Origin: Chloroflexota bacterium | Lineage (GTDB): Bacteria > Chloroflexota > UBA6077 | DNA length: 31,125 nucleotides | NCBI GenBank assembly: GCA_021806765.1 | Contig: JAJZQR010000024.1 | Span: 1-31,125, forward strand | Direction of reading: 5' to 3' | In this document: piece by piece, positions 24,788 through 31,125 of the stretch | How positions within the stretch are numbered: the stretch's first letter is position 1 | Layout of the letters: each line of letters begins with the position of its first letter | Notes under the pieces: generated by a model | What the model saw: only the letters and a program-made list of their open reading frames with translations | Database searches by the model: none | Told to the model about the DNA's origin: nothing | Made by a program: the position numbers and the translations under genes

Positions 24788-25591
24788 ATGTTGGTTGCCT
24801 GGGCCTTTATCAAGCGCGACTTCCTCGCGGCCGTGAGCTACCGGACCTCCTTCGCCATGCAGTTTGCGGGGATCATCTTTCAGGTCGCCCTGTTCTACTA
24901 CGTGGCCCAGCTGTTTGGTGCCGCGGCCAGCCAGTTCTTGCAGGCCTACGGGGGCAACTACTTTGCCTTTCTGCTGGTGGGCATCGCGTTCTCCGACTAT
25001 CTGAGCCTGAGCCTGCACAGCTTTTCCAGCAGCATTCGCGAGGGACAGAGCAACGGCGGCCTGGAGTTTATGCTGCTTTCTCCGACCCGGCTCTCGTCAA
25101 TCCTGCTGGCATCTTCCCTTTGGGGATACCTGTTCACGTCGTTGCGTGTGCTGCTCTACCTCCTGGTGGGCGTTGGCCTTTTCGGCGTGTACCTCGGCGG
25201 TGCCAATCTGTTGGCCGCGGGAGTGATCCTCCTGGTTTCCATTCTCTGTTTCGGCAGCCTGGGGATGATTTCTGCCAGCTTCATCGTGGTGCTCAAGAAA
25301 GGGGATCCCATCATCTGGGTCTTCGGAACGCTCTCGAACTTGCTTTCCGGAGTGTACTACCCGGTGACGGTGCTGCCCGACTGGCTGCAGGTGGGATCGC
25401 AGTTCTTGCCGCTGACGTATGCCCTGGAGGGAATGCGGCTGGCCCTTCTGGAGGGGCACTCTCTGATGGAAATCCTGCCGCATCTGGAGGCACTGCTGAT
25501 TTTCTCGTTGGTTCTGCTGCCCTTGGGCCTCTGGTCCTTCCGGCAGGCGGTGCGGCGGGCGAAGATCGATGGCAGTCTCGCGCAGTACTGA
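24788..25591 (+). CDS. ABC-2-type exporter permease
   Basis: The 267-aa integral membrane protein has about six helices, for example IIFQVALFYYVAQLFG, LLVGIAFSDYLSLS, LLYLLVGVGLFGVYLG and LEALLIFSLVLLPLGLW. The LLSGVYYPVTVLPDWLQ loop before the last helices is typical of ABC-2 permeases. It starts 2 nt after the ATPase gene and forms the transporter with it. Confidence 0.9.
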   Translation: MLVAWAFIKRDFLAAVSYRTSFAMQFAGIIFQVALFYYVAQLFGAAASQFLQAYGGNYFAFLLVGIAFSDYLSLSLHSFSSSIREGQSNGGLEFMLLSPTRLSSILLASSLWGYLFTSLRVLLYLLVGVGLFGVYLGGANLLAAGVILLVSILCFGSLGMISASFIVVLKKGDPIIWVFGTLSNLLSGVYYPVTVLPDWLQVGSQFLPLTYALEGMRLALLEGHSLMEILPHLEALLIFSLVLLPLGLWSFRQAVRRAKIDGSLAQY

Positions 25592-25720
25592 GACCTGCTT
25601 CGTTTAGCATCGGGTTGACCGGGGTATCCCTGTGACAGGTCGTTTGCGGGGCCTTCAGGCAGTGTCGGTGCGGTCCCGGCTTGCCTGGATGATCGGAGGG
25701 CCGCGAAAGGACGGACGGCT

Positions 25721-26557
25721 ATGGATGGAGAAGTCTTGAATCCTGAGACCGTGGACGGCGAGCAAACTGGTATGAAAGGTCGCCGAATCGGGCGGCGTAC
25801 CGCCATCAAGACGGGAGTGGCCATGGTGGCGGGGCTGGCCCTGGGGAACAGCTACGTGAAGCCGAGCATCGTCTCGGCTCTAGTGCAGGAAAACTACAAT
25901 CCCTCTTCTCTCCTGTCAGGTCGGCCGGCATCTTCGACCGGGACCCGGACGGCGACCCCTTCCGCCAGCAAGAAGGCGACAATCACCGCCGGCCGTAACA
26001 GGAGGAACAACTCTTCACACGGCGACGAGGCAGAGTACGATCCGTCTACCTTCGGCAAAGACCCCGGAGCAATCTCGAGCGATCCTGCCAGGACCGAGGG
26101 CACGCCAGGTGTGACCGGCACCGGTTCGCCCCAGGCCCAGGGCACGCCCTCGGCCGCGAGCAGCCCGACTGCATCGCAGGGGACACCGGGGCCCACTCGG
26201 GGCAGCGCCGCTCCGTCGTCGGGCACACCGGCTCCTGTTCAGAAGACCCCGGCGCCGGCTCAAGGGAGCGCAACCCAACCGCAGAGCACCGTTCGGCCCC
26301 AGAGCACGCCCGCTCCGGCGCCTTCCCAGAGTAGCCCTGCTCCGGCTGCGAGCACACCGGCACCAGCCCCCAGCAACCCGGCGTCCGGTACGACTACCTC
26401 GCCGCCCAGCACGACCAGCTCGTCGTCCAATAAGAGTAGCTCGTCGCCGAGCACGACGACTAGCTCATCGCCGAGTACCGGCAGTTCGTCGCCCAGCACG
26501 AGTAGCCCAGCGCCGGCACCCAGCAATCCGGCGACCACCATCGACAGCAAGAAGTAG
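25721..26557 (+). CDS. Exported mucin-like Ser/Thr/Pro-rich protein with Tat-like N-terminus
   Basis: The 278-aa product has an N-terminal basic/hydrophobic targeting segment with core GRRIGRRTAIKTG, then AMVAGLALG and YVKPSIVS. The remainder (from about residue 95) is low-complexity Thr/Pro/Ser/Ala/Gly, with repeats such as TPAP, SSPST and SNPA, ending TTIDSKK. Such sequence is usually a glycosylated extracellular stalk. The N-terminus closely matches that of the next gene's product, so both probably share one export or processing route. I do not recognise a named family. The acyltransferase and heptose genes upstream would suit glycosylation of such a protein, by inference. Confidence 0.8.
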   Translation: MDGEVLNPETVDGEQTGMKGRRIGRRTAIKTGVAMVAGLALGNSYVKPSIVSALVQENYNPSSLLSGRPASSTGTRTATPSASKKATITAGRNRRNNSSHGDEAEYDPSTFGKDPGAISSDPARTEGTPGVTGTGSPQAQGTPSAASSPTASQGTPGPTRGSAAPSSGTPAPVQKTPAPAQGSATQPQSTVRPQSTPAPAPSQSSPAPAASTPAPAPSNPASGTTTSPPSTTSSSSNKSSSSPSTTTSSSPSTGSSSPSTSSPAPAPSNPATTIDSKK

Positions 26558-26592
26558 CCGCCCCAGGCCGCCGAGTTGTAGGAGGGTGGGTC

Positions 26593-27213
26593 TTGAGCCG
26601 AGAAAGGATGGACGGAATGAGTAACGCCGAGGGCCCCAAACCTGCGGTTCCACCCAGCGATCAGTCCGGCAAGAAGGGGCGGAGGGTTGGACGGCGGACG
26701 GTGATCAAGGCCGGGGTGGCGACCGCGGCCGGGCTCGCCCTGGGCACAACCTACGTTAAGCCCGGCGTCGTCTCGGTAGGGGTTCAGGAGAGCTATGCGG
26801 CCTCGACGGTGACACCCCCGGATCCCCCACCGCCTTCGACCAAAGACCAGCCCTCCGTCGATATCGTCAAGACCATCGACACGGCATGGGCAGACCTGAT
26901 CGAGAGCGGGTCCCTTTCGGGATCCATCACCGTTACCAACGTGGGTGATGCCGAAACGGTGGTAATCGTGGAATACAGCGACATCGTGGAGCAGAGGACG
27001 AAATCGGGCTGGAGTGTGGTTTCGTACACGGGCCTGACAGGCATGCCTGACCTTCCCTACACGATCTCGGGAAGAGGGGCCAGCCAGACGTTTGGCTATA
27101 CCATGACAGGCCTGGTTAACGCCGAGAATGCGACCTCCGTGCGGAACACGATCAACCTGAATCTGCGATATCGCGACAAGACGTTCTGGGCCAGAGATTC
27201 CGTCGAGCGGTAA
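26593..27213 (+). CDS. Exported beta-rich protein with Tat-like N-terminus
   Basis: The 206-aa product starts at TTG 26593 after GTAGGAGGGT (ATG 26608 and ATG 26617 are alternatives). Its N-terminus has KGRRVGRRTVIKAG, then LALGTTYVKPGVVS and VQESYAAS, nearly matching the preceding protein. After a proline spacer (PPDPPPPS) comes a domain of about 120 residues with beta-sandwich-like patterns (GSITVTNVGDAETVVIVEYSD), reminiscent of CARDB/DUF11-type surface domains. Family unassigned. It probably lies on the cell surface with its neighbour. Confidence 0.78.
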   Translation: MSRERMDGMSNAEGPKPAVPPSDQSGKKGRRVGRRTVIKAGVATAAGLALGTTYVKPGVVSVGVQESYAASTVTPPDPPPPSTKDQPSVDIVKTIDTAWADLIESGSLSGSITVTNVGDAETVVIVEYSDIVEQRTKSGWSVVSYTGLTGMPDLPYTISGRGASQTFGYTMTGLVNAENATSVRNTINLNLRYRDKTFWARDSVER

Positions 27214-27260
27214 CGGTGAAAGGGCTGCTCTAAGCAACTGGCCCCAGATAGTCTGCCCTT

Positions 27261-27372
27261 CGTCACCCCCGCGAAAGCGGGGGTCCAGGACACCACCGCG
27301 GGAGGACCCTGGATGCCCGCATTCGCGGGCATGACGACAGATTGTATACGCGATCCCAGGCCAGATGCTTAG
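27261..27372. repeat. Palindromic repeat element (REP/MITE-like), copy B
   Basis: The sequence is the inverted counterpart of 13195-13309, about 90% identical by eye. Both hairpin units (CACCCCCGCGAAAGCGGGGGT and ATGCCCGCATTCGCGGGCAT) and the outer flank CCAGATGCTTAG are conserved. It sits inside the operon between the exported-protein gene and the second PqqD gene. No target-site duplication is evident by eye. The hairpins could act on mRNA stability or termination. Confidence 0.85.
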
Positions 27373-27395
27373 CAGCGAGAACGAGGAGGAGGGAA

Positions 27396-27692
27396 GTGGC
27401 CGAGTCACAAGCAGCGCTACTCACCGAGGTCTACTCGGTACCCAGGAGAGCCGATCATCTGGCGGAGCGGTTGGTGGACGGGGAACTGGTGCTGTACGAC
27501 CCGCAACGCCAGCGCGTGCATGCCCTGAACCCCACCGCGGCTTTCGTCTGGCGGGCCTGCAATGGCCAGCACGACGAGAAGAGCATCATCGCAGAACTGT
27601 CGGAGCGATACCCGGAGAGCCGGCAGACCATCGAGGCGGACGTCACTGAGGTGCTGGAGTTGTTCCGAACCGAAGGGCTGTTGAAACCATGA
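27396..27692 (+). CDS. PqqD-family protein, module 2
   Basis: I chose GTG 27396 because AGGAGGAGGG directly precedes it; earlier in-frame starts lie in the palindromic repeat. The 98-aa product has the PqqD pattern: LVDGELVLYDPQRQRVHALNPTAAFVWRACNGQHD, then EADVTEVLELFRTEGLL. It overlaps the next gene, an HprK-like kinase, by 4 bp. The PqqD/HprK-like pair plus a nucleotidyltransferase recalls the HprK-related-kinase gene set seen in lasso-peptide and exopolysaccharide loci. The client peptide is unknown. Confidence 0.85.
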   Translation: MAESQAALLTEVYSVPRRADHLAERLVDGELVLYDPQRQRVHALNPTAAFVWRACNGQHDEKSIIAELSERYPESRQTIEADVTEVLELFRTEGLLKP

Positions 27693-28672
27693 TCCGCTTC
27701 GGGAGCAGGCTGGCATGGGGTGACGGCGTGCCTGTCGTAACAGAGATGCACAGAGCACGGTCCCCGGAGGAGGTGATGGTACGGCTTCTCACCTTTACCG
27801 GCCGGGTGACGAGCAACTGCCCGCGAGTCCTCCGGGATCTTGCGTCGCTGTACCCCGACGCGGAGGTGGCATCTAACGGTTCGGCAGCGGCGACGGAGAT
27901 GGCCTTCTCTGTGCTGGAGCAGCGCCGCGATGGCGACGGCACCCGCTACCGGCTGTACGAGGCGGACCGGGAGGTCTGCGTTCTCGGTTCGGCTCCGGAT
28001 GCGGTGGCTCACCTGGAGTACATGGTCGACGTTGCCGCCATGTCGAGCCTTACCCGTTATCTGCTGGTTCACGCAGGGGTGGTGGCCTCGGCGAAGGACG
28101 GCATTCTGCTGCCTGGACCATCGGGAGCGGGGAAGTCGACCCTGGTGGCGGCCCTCTGCCTGTCCGGCTTCAGCTATCTGTCGGACGAGGTCGCCGTGCT
28201 GGAGGGAGAACCGTTGGCGGCCCTGCCCTTCCTCAAGTCCATCTGCCTCAAAGAGGGCGGTTGGTCGATGCTCGTCGCTGCCTTCGACGTGCCGCAACCC
28301 CTGCTTCGGGCGGCTCGCGCCAACGGGGAAAGGGTCCGGTACTTTGCGGCCCCACAACGTACCTCGCCGCATGGCTGGGCTCGGATCCGGTACATCCTGC
28401 TCCCCGTGCGCCGGGATGGCGCTCGGGCGACACTGGCTCCTGTCTCGCGCGCCACGGTCCTGGCCGAGTTGGCCCGCCATTCCCTCAACCTGCCGAGACA
28501 CGGATGGTCGGGGGTGGAGACCCTCGCCGGCCTGGTGGAGGGGGCGGAGTGCTACACCCTGACCTACCACGACCTGCGGGAAGCCGTTGCCACCGTTTCG
28601 GACCTGGTTGGTTACCGCCGGCCGTCCGGAGGCAGGCTCCCCGTGGGGGCCGCATGCTGCGAGGGAGTGTGA
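27689..28672 (+). CDS. HprK-like kinase, module 2
   Basis: The 327-aa protein has a P-loop kinase domain with Walker A GPSGAGKST at residues 143-151, preceded by LVHAGVVASAKDGILL and followed by FSYLSDEVAVLE. The N-terminal region of about 120 residues is shared by HprK-related proteins found next to PqqD genes. The start overlaps the PqqD gene by 4 bp, so the two are coupled. It probably phosphorylates a peptide or protein rather than HPr, because no HPr gene is nearby; that is inference from context. Confidence 0.85.
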   Translation: MIRFGSRLAWGDGVPVVTEMHRARSPEEVMVRLLTFTGRVTSNCPRVLRDLASLYPDAEVASNGSAAATEMAFSVLEQRRDGDGTRYRLYEADREVCVLGSAPDAVAHLEYMVDVAAMSSLTRYLLVHAGVVASAKDGILLPGPSGAGKSTLVAALCLSGFSYLSDEVAVLEGEPLAALPFLKSICLKEGGWSMLVAAFDVPQPLLRAARANGERVRYFAAPQRTSPHGWARIRYILLPVRRDGARATLAPVSRATVLAELARHSLNLPRHGWSGVETLAGLVEGAECYTLTYHDLREAVATVSDLVGYRRPSGGRLPVGAACCEGV

Positions 28673-28678
28673 TCCAGG

Positions 28679-29902
28679 ATGCTGGGCAAGGGGACTGCAC
28701 GACTCTCGCCGGAACATCGGCTGATCATCAGTCTCTCTCGGATAGCTCTCGGGCTGGAGACCCAGGCCGAGGGCGAAACGGGCAACCAGGACTCCTGGGA
28801 CTGGGACTTGGTTTGCACCGCAGCCTCCAGGGAGGGGCTCGCCCCTCTCGTCTACGCTGCGCTCCAGTCCACGAAGCTTCCGGTGCCGGACCCCATCCGA
28901 GCCACACTGAGGATGGGCTACCTCGCTGCGGTGACCCGCACCGAAGCCTGCCTTGAGCCCACCCTGCGTCGCCTTCTCCCCGGGCTGGAGAGTCTGGGCC
29001 TCAAACCGATTGTCCTCAAGGGCGCGGCTCTCGCCTACACCGCCTACGCCGACCCCGTTTACCGCACCATGGCGGACATCGACCTTCTTCTGCCCTGCGA
29101 CCAGATGGCCCGGGCGGAAGACGCCCTCCGCGAACTGGGTTTCTCGACCGACGGCGATGCCCCGGAACCCGGCCACCACCATCTCCGCCCCCGCTACTCT
29201 GCCGAGTGGCCCCTGGGGGTGGAGATCCATCACCACCTGCTTCCGGAGTCGAACCGTTACCAAATCGACCCCGACGGCTATTGGACCCGCTGCCAGACCG
29301 CCGAAGTGGCGGGCGTAGAGGCCAGGGTCCTGGCGCCGGAGGATGCTCTCCACTTCGCCTGCGTGCATCTGGCCTACGCCCACCGGTACCGCTGGTTTCC
29401 CCTGCGGAGCCTGATAGACGTTCTGGCGATCACCACCTCTGCCAACCTCGACCTGGACTGGTCGCTGTTCGTGGCGATCACCAGGCTCTCGCGAACCGCC
29501 GGGGCCGTGTACTGGCCCCTTCTCCTCAGCCGCGACTGGCTGGGAGCGCCGGTGCCGGAGAGGGCACTGTCTGCCCTTGCCCCGCCGCCCATGGTGGGCA
29601 GGCTTGTCGCCGCTGTTGCCGATCCCTCCAGCATCATCGATCGCGAGGCGTCCAGGGAGAAGGGCGCCGACGTCCTCTACGACCTGCTGCTGAACCTCTC
29701 GCTCTATCAGGGATGCTCCCGAGCGGATCAGGCCAGGGCAGTGCTGAGGAGCCTGTTTCCGCCTCCGGAGTTGGTGGGCCACCTTCCGGCGGAGTTCACC
29801 CGCCAGCGGCTGAGGTACGCCGCCTACCTGGCGAGGCCCGGCCGGGTTGGCCGCGGTGTCGTGGCCTTCGGCCGCCTGCTCGCGCGGACGCCAGTTCGGT
29901 AG
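28679..29902 (+). CDS. Nucleotidyltransferase-fold family protein (NTP_transf_5-like)
   Basis: The 407-aa protein has the segment PIVLKGAALAYTAYADPVYRTMADIDLLLPC, in which MADIDLLL supplies the metal-binding Asp-x-Asp pair of the fold. It also has HHLRPRYSAEWPLGVEIHHHLLP and ALHFACVHLAYAHRYRW. These are characteristic of the uncharacterised nucleotidyltransferase family that accompanies PqqD/HprK-like pairs. It begins 6 nt after the kinase gene. Family assignment is good; the biochemical role, perhaps nucleotidylation of a peptide or sugar, is unknown. Confidence 0.8.
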   Translation: MLGKGTARLSPEHRLIISLSRIALGLETQAEGETGNQDSWDWDLVCTAASREGLAPLVYAALQSTKLPVPDPIRATLRMGYLAAVTRTEACLEPTLRRLLPGLESLGLKPIVLKGAALAYTAYADPVYRTMADIDLLLPCDQMARAEDALRELGFSTDGDAPEPGHHHLRPRYSAEWPLGVEIHHHLLPESNRYQIDPDGYWTRCQTAEVAGVEARVLAPEDALHFACVHLAYAHRYRWFPLRSLIDVLAITTSANLDLDWSLFVAITRLSRTAGAVYWPLLLSRDWLGAPVPERALSALAPPPMVGRLVAAVADPSSIIDREASREKGADVLYDLLLNLSLYQGCSRADQARAVLRSLFPPPELVGHLPAEFTRQRLRYAAYLARPGRVGRGVVAFGRLLARTPVR

Positions 29903-29962
29903 CACGGCTAACAGCTTCCCTGGCAGCAGGACCTCGATTCCTCTCGGATTACCCCAGCCATC

Positions 29963-29975
29963 TTCGATTATCGAA
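29963..29975. promoter_or_regulatory. Short palindrome before the flavoprotein gene
   Basis: TTCGAT-T-ATCGAA is a 13-bp odd palindrome in the 112-nt gap before the gene at 30015. It could be an operator. No promoter hexamers are convincing nearby. Confidence 0.25.
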
Positions 29976-30014
29976 AGACTCTTCTCTTTCTCAGCAAACA
30001 GAGGGAGGATTCCT

Positions 30015-31125
30015 GTGAAGCGCAGGGTGGTGATTCTTGGTGGAGGCCCGGCCGGCATCAGCGCGGCCTGGAAGCTCAGCGAGAGCGGGGTCGACGTCGA
30101 GGTGGTCGAAGCCCAGCCCTACGTCGGCGGGCTGAGCTACACCCTTCACAGGGATGGCTACCTCTTCGATTTCGGTCCCCATCGCTTCCATACCGACAAT
30201 CCGGCGATACTGGCCGAGATCGAGCGGCTGATGGGCGGGACCATGCCCGTCCGGACCCGGAAGACCCGAGTCTACTTCATGGACAAGTACTACGACTACC
30301 CGCTCTCGGCCGGTAACCTGCTCTCCAGCCTGTCGCCGTGGCTGGGCATCGCCTGCTTCGCCGACTTCGTCGCCACCTGGCTGAAGAATAGGGCCCACCC
30401 GCCCGCGGATGACTCCTTCGAGGCGTGGGTGGTCAACCGCTTCGGTCGCCGGCTGTACGACGTCTACTTCGGCCCCTACACGGCCAAGGTGTGGGGCAGG
30501 GACCCCCGCAAGCTCTCGGCCAGCTGGGCGGCCCAGCGGGTGGCGGTGGTGGACCTGTGGGACCTGGCGCTGCGAACGCTGAAGATCCGTCGGGGCTATA
30601 ACCACTTCCAGCACTCGCCCTACAAGCCGGACTTCCACTACCCCAGGGAAGGCGTGGGCCACATCTACGAGCGTATGGCGGAAGAGGTCGTCCGGAACGG
30701 CGGCGCCATCTCCCTCAACTCTCCGGTCCGCGAGGTCGTTTGGGACGGCAGCCGGGTGCGCAGCGTGGTGGTGGAGCGGGAGGGGCGCAGGGAAGAGGTC
30801 GGCGGCGACGCCTTCGTGTCCACCATCCCTATCCCCGACCTGGTCAGGGCCCTCAGACCCCCTCTGCCCCCGGACGTGCTGGCGGCGGCGGACTCCCTCC
30901 AGTTCCGGGCGATGATCTTCCTCTTCCTCACCCTGGACAGGGAATCGGTGACCGACGATCACTGGATCTACTTCCCCGGGGCCGGCCTGATCTTCAACAG
31001 GATCTCGGAGATGAAGAACTTCACCCCCGATTGCGCCCCGGCGGGAAAGACCTCCCTGACCGTGGAGATCAGCTGCGACGTGGGCGACGAGATCTGGAAC
31101 GCCCCCGAGGAGGAGTTGTACCGGC
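30015..31125 (+). CDS. FAD-dependent UDP-galactopyranose-mutase-like protein (truncated by window end)
   Basis: From GTG 30015, with GAGGGAGG upstream, an open frame of 370 codons runs to the window edge without a stop. The N-terminal FAD-binding motif is VVILGGGPAGISAAWKL, with VEAQPYVGGLSYT. Then come GPHRFHTDNP, YDYPLSAGNLLSS, YFGPYTAKVWGRDPRKLSASWAAQRV and HYPREGVGHIYERMAEEV. These fit the NAD(P)/FAD-binding, UDP-galactopyranose-mutase/protoporphyrinogen-oxidase-like proteins of polysaccharide clusters. A role in sugar or polyprenyl-glycan modification is likely. Exact activity is uncertain because the C-terminus lies outside the window. Confidence 0.85.
   Translation, partial: MKRRVVILGGGPAGISAAWKLSESGVDVEVVEAQPYVGGLSYTLHRDGYLFDFGPHRFHTDNPAILAEIERLMGGTMPVRTRKTRVYFMDKYYDYPLSAGNLLSSLSPWLGIACFADFVATWLKNRAHPPADDSFEAWVVNRFGRRLYDVYFGPYTAKVWGRDPRKLSASWAAQRVAVVDLWDLALRTLKIRRGYNHFQHSPYKPDFHYPREGVGHIYERMAEEVVRNGGAISLNSPVREVVWDGSRVRSVVVEREGRREEVGGDAFVSTIPIPDLVRALRPPLPPDVLAAADSLQFRAMIFLFLTLDRESVTDDHWIYFPGAGLIFNRISEMKNFTPDCAPAGKTSLTVEISCDVGDEIWNAPEEELYR

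Noticed and set aside
27455..30058. 867-codon open frame on the minus strand
   Set aside because: It is antisense to four well-supported coupled genes (PqqD, HprK-like, nucleotidyltransferase and start of the flavoprotein). Its translation has no family motifs, and long antisense frames are expected at this GC content.

Overview
The window reads as chromosomal DNA from a GC-rich bacterium. No marker gene fixes the phylum. The GAF/PAS-rich sensor kinases, the Tat-exported molybdoenzyme, the S-layer/EPS-type sugar genes and frequent GTG/TTG starts fit Chloroflexota or a similar lineage, but that placement is an inference. Nearly everything is on the + strand in long runs with short gaps or overlaps. 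The exceptions are a small glutaredoxin-like gene and the tRNAs, on the - strand.

Region 1 (1-9800) is a respiratory oxyanion-reductase locus: a PhnD-like lipoprotein, a sensor histidine kinase, a NarL-type response regulator, a four-cluster ferredoxin subunit, a Tat-exported molybdopterin catalytic subunit, a TorD-like chaperone and an NrfD-like membrane subunit. The order X-S-R-B-A-D-C recalls tetrathionate/thiosulfate and arsenic (Aio/Arx/Arr) systems. The substrate cannot be read from sequence. The catalytic subunit has Asp where the first cluster cysteine normally lies. Convergent to the locus is a 77-codon glutaredoxin-like gene with an in-frame TGA exactly at the first active-site cysteine, which makes it a candidate selenoprotein.

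Region 2 (9800-17100) is regulatory: an orphan PAS/GAF histidine kinase with an altered H-box, tRNA-Lys(UUU), a degenerate tRNA-Trp-like sequence, a palindromic repeat block, and a membrane histidine kinase with its overlapping OmpR-type regulator. A second, inverted copy of the repeat lies at 27.3 kb.

Region 3 (17100-31125) looks like one long surface-glycan/peptide operon. It opens with an unexplained 480-nt leader rich in nested inverted repeats. Then come a NusG-paralog antiterminator, GmhA and GmhB heptose enzymes and a hexapeptide acyltransferase. Next is a RiPP-like module: PqqD, a radical SAM/SPASM enzyme, an unlisted 55-aa Cys-containing peptide, a perfect 12-bp hairpin, an HprK-like kinase and an S24/S26-type peptidase. 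An ABC-2 exporter and two exported proteins with near-identical Tat-like N-termini follow. A second PqqD/HprK-like kinase/nucleotidyltransferase module comes next, then a truncated UDP-galactopyranose-mutase-like flavoprotein at the window edge. The most novel-looking elements are this kinase-containing radical SAM peptide cluster and the candidate selenocysteine glutaredoxin.
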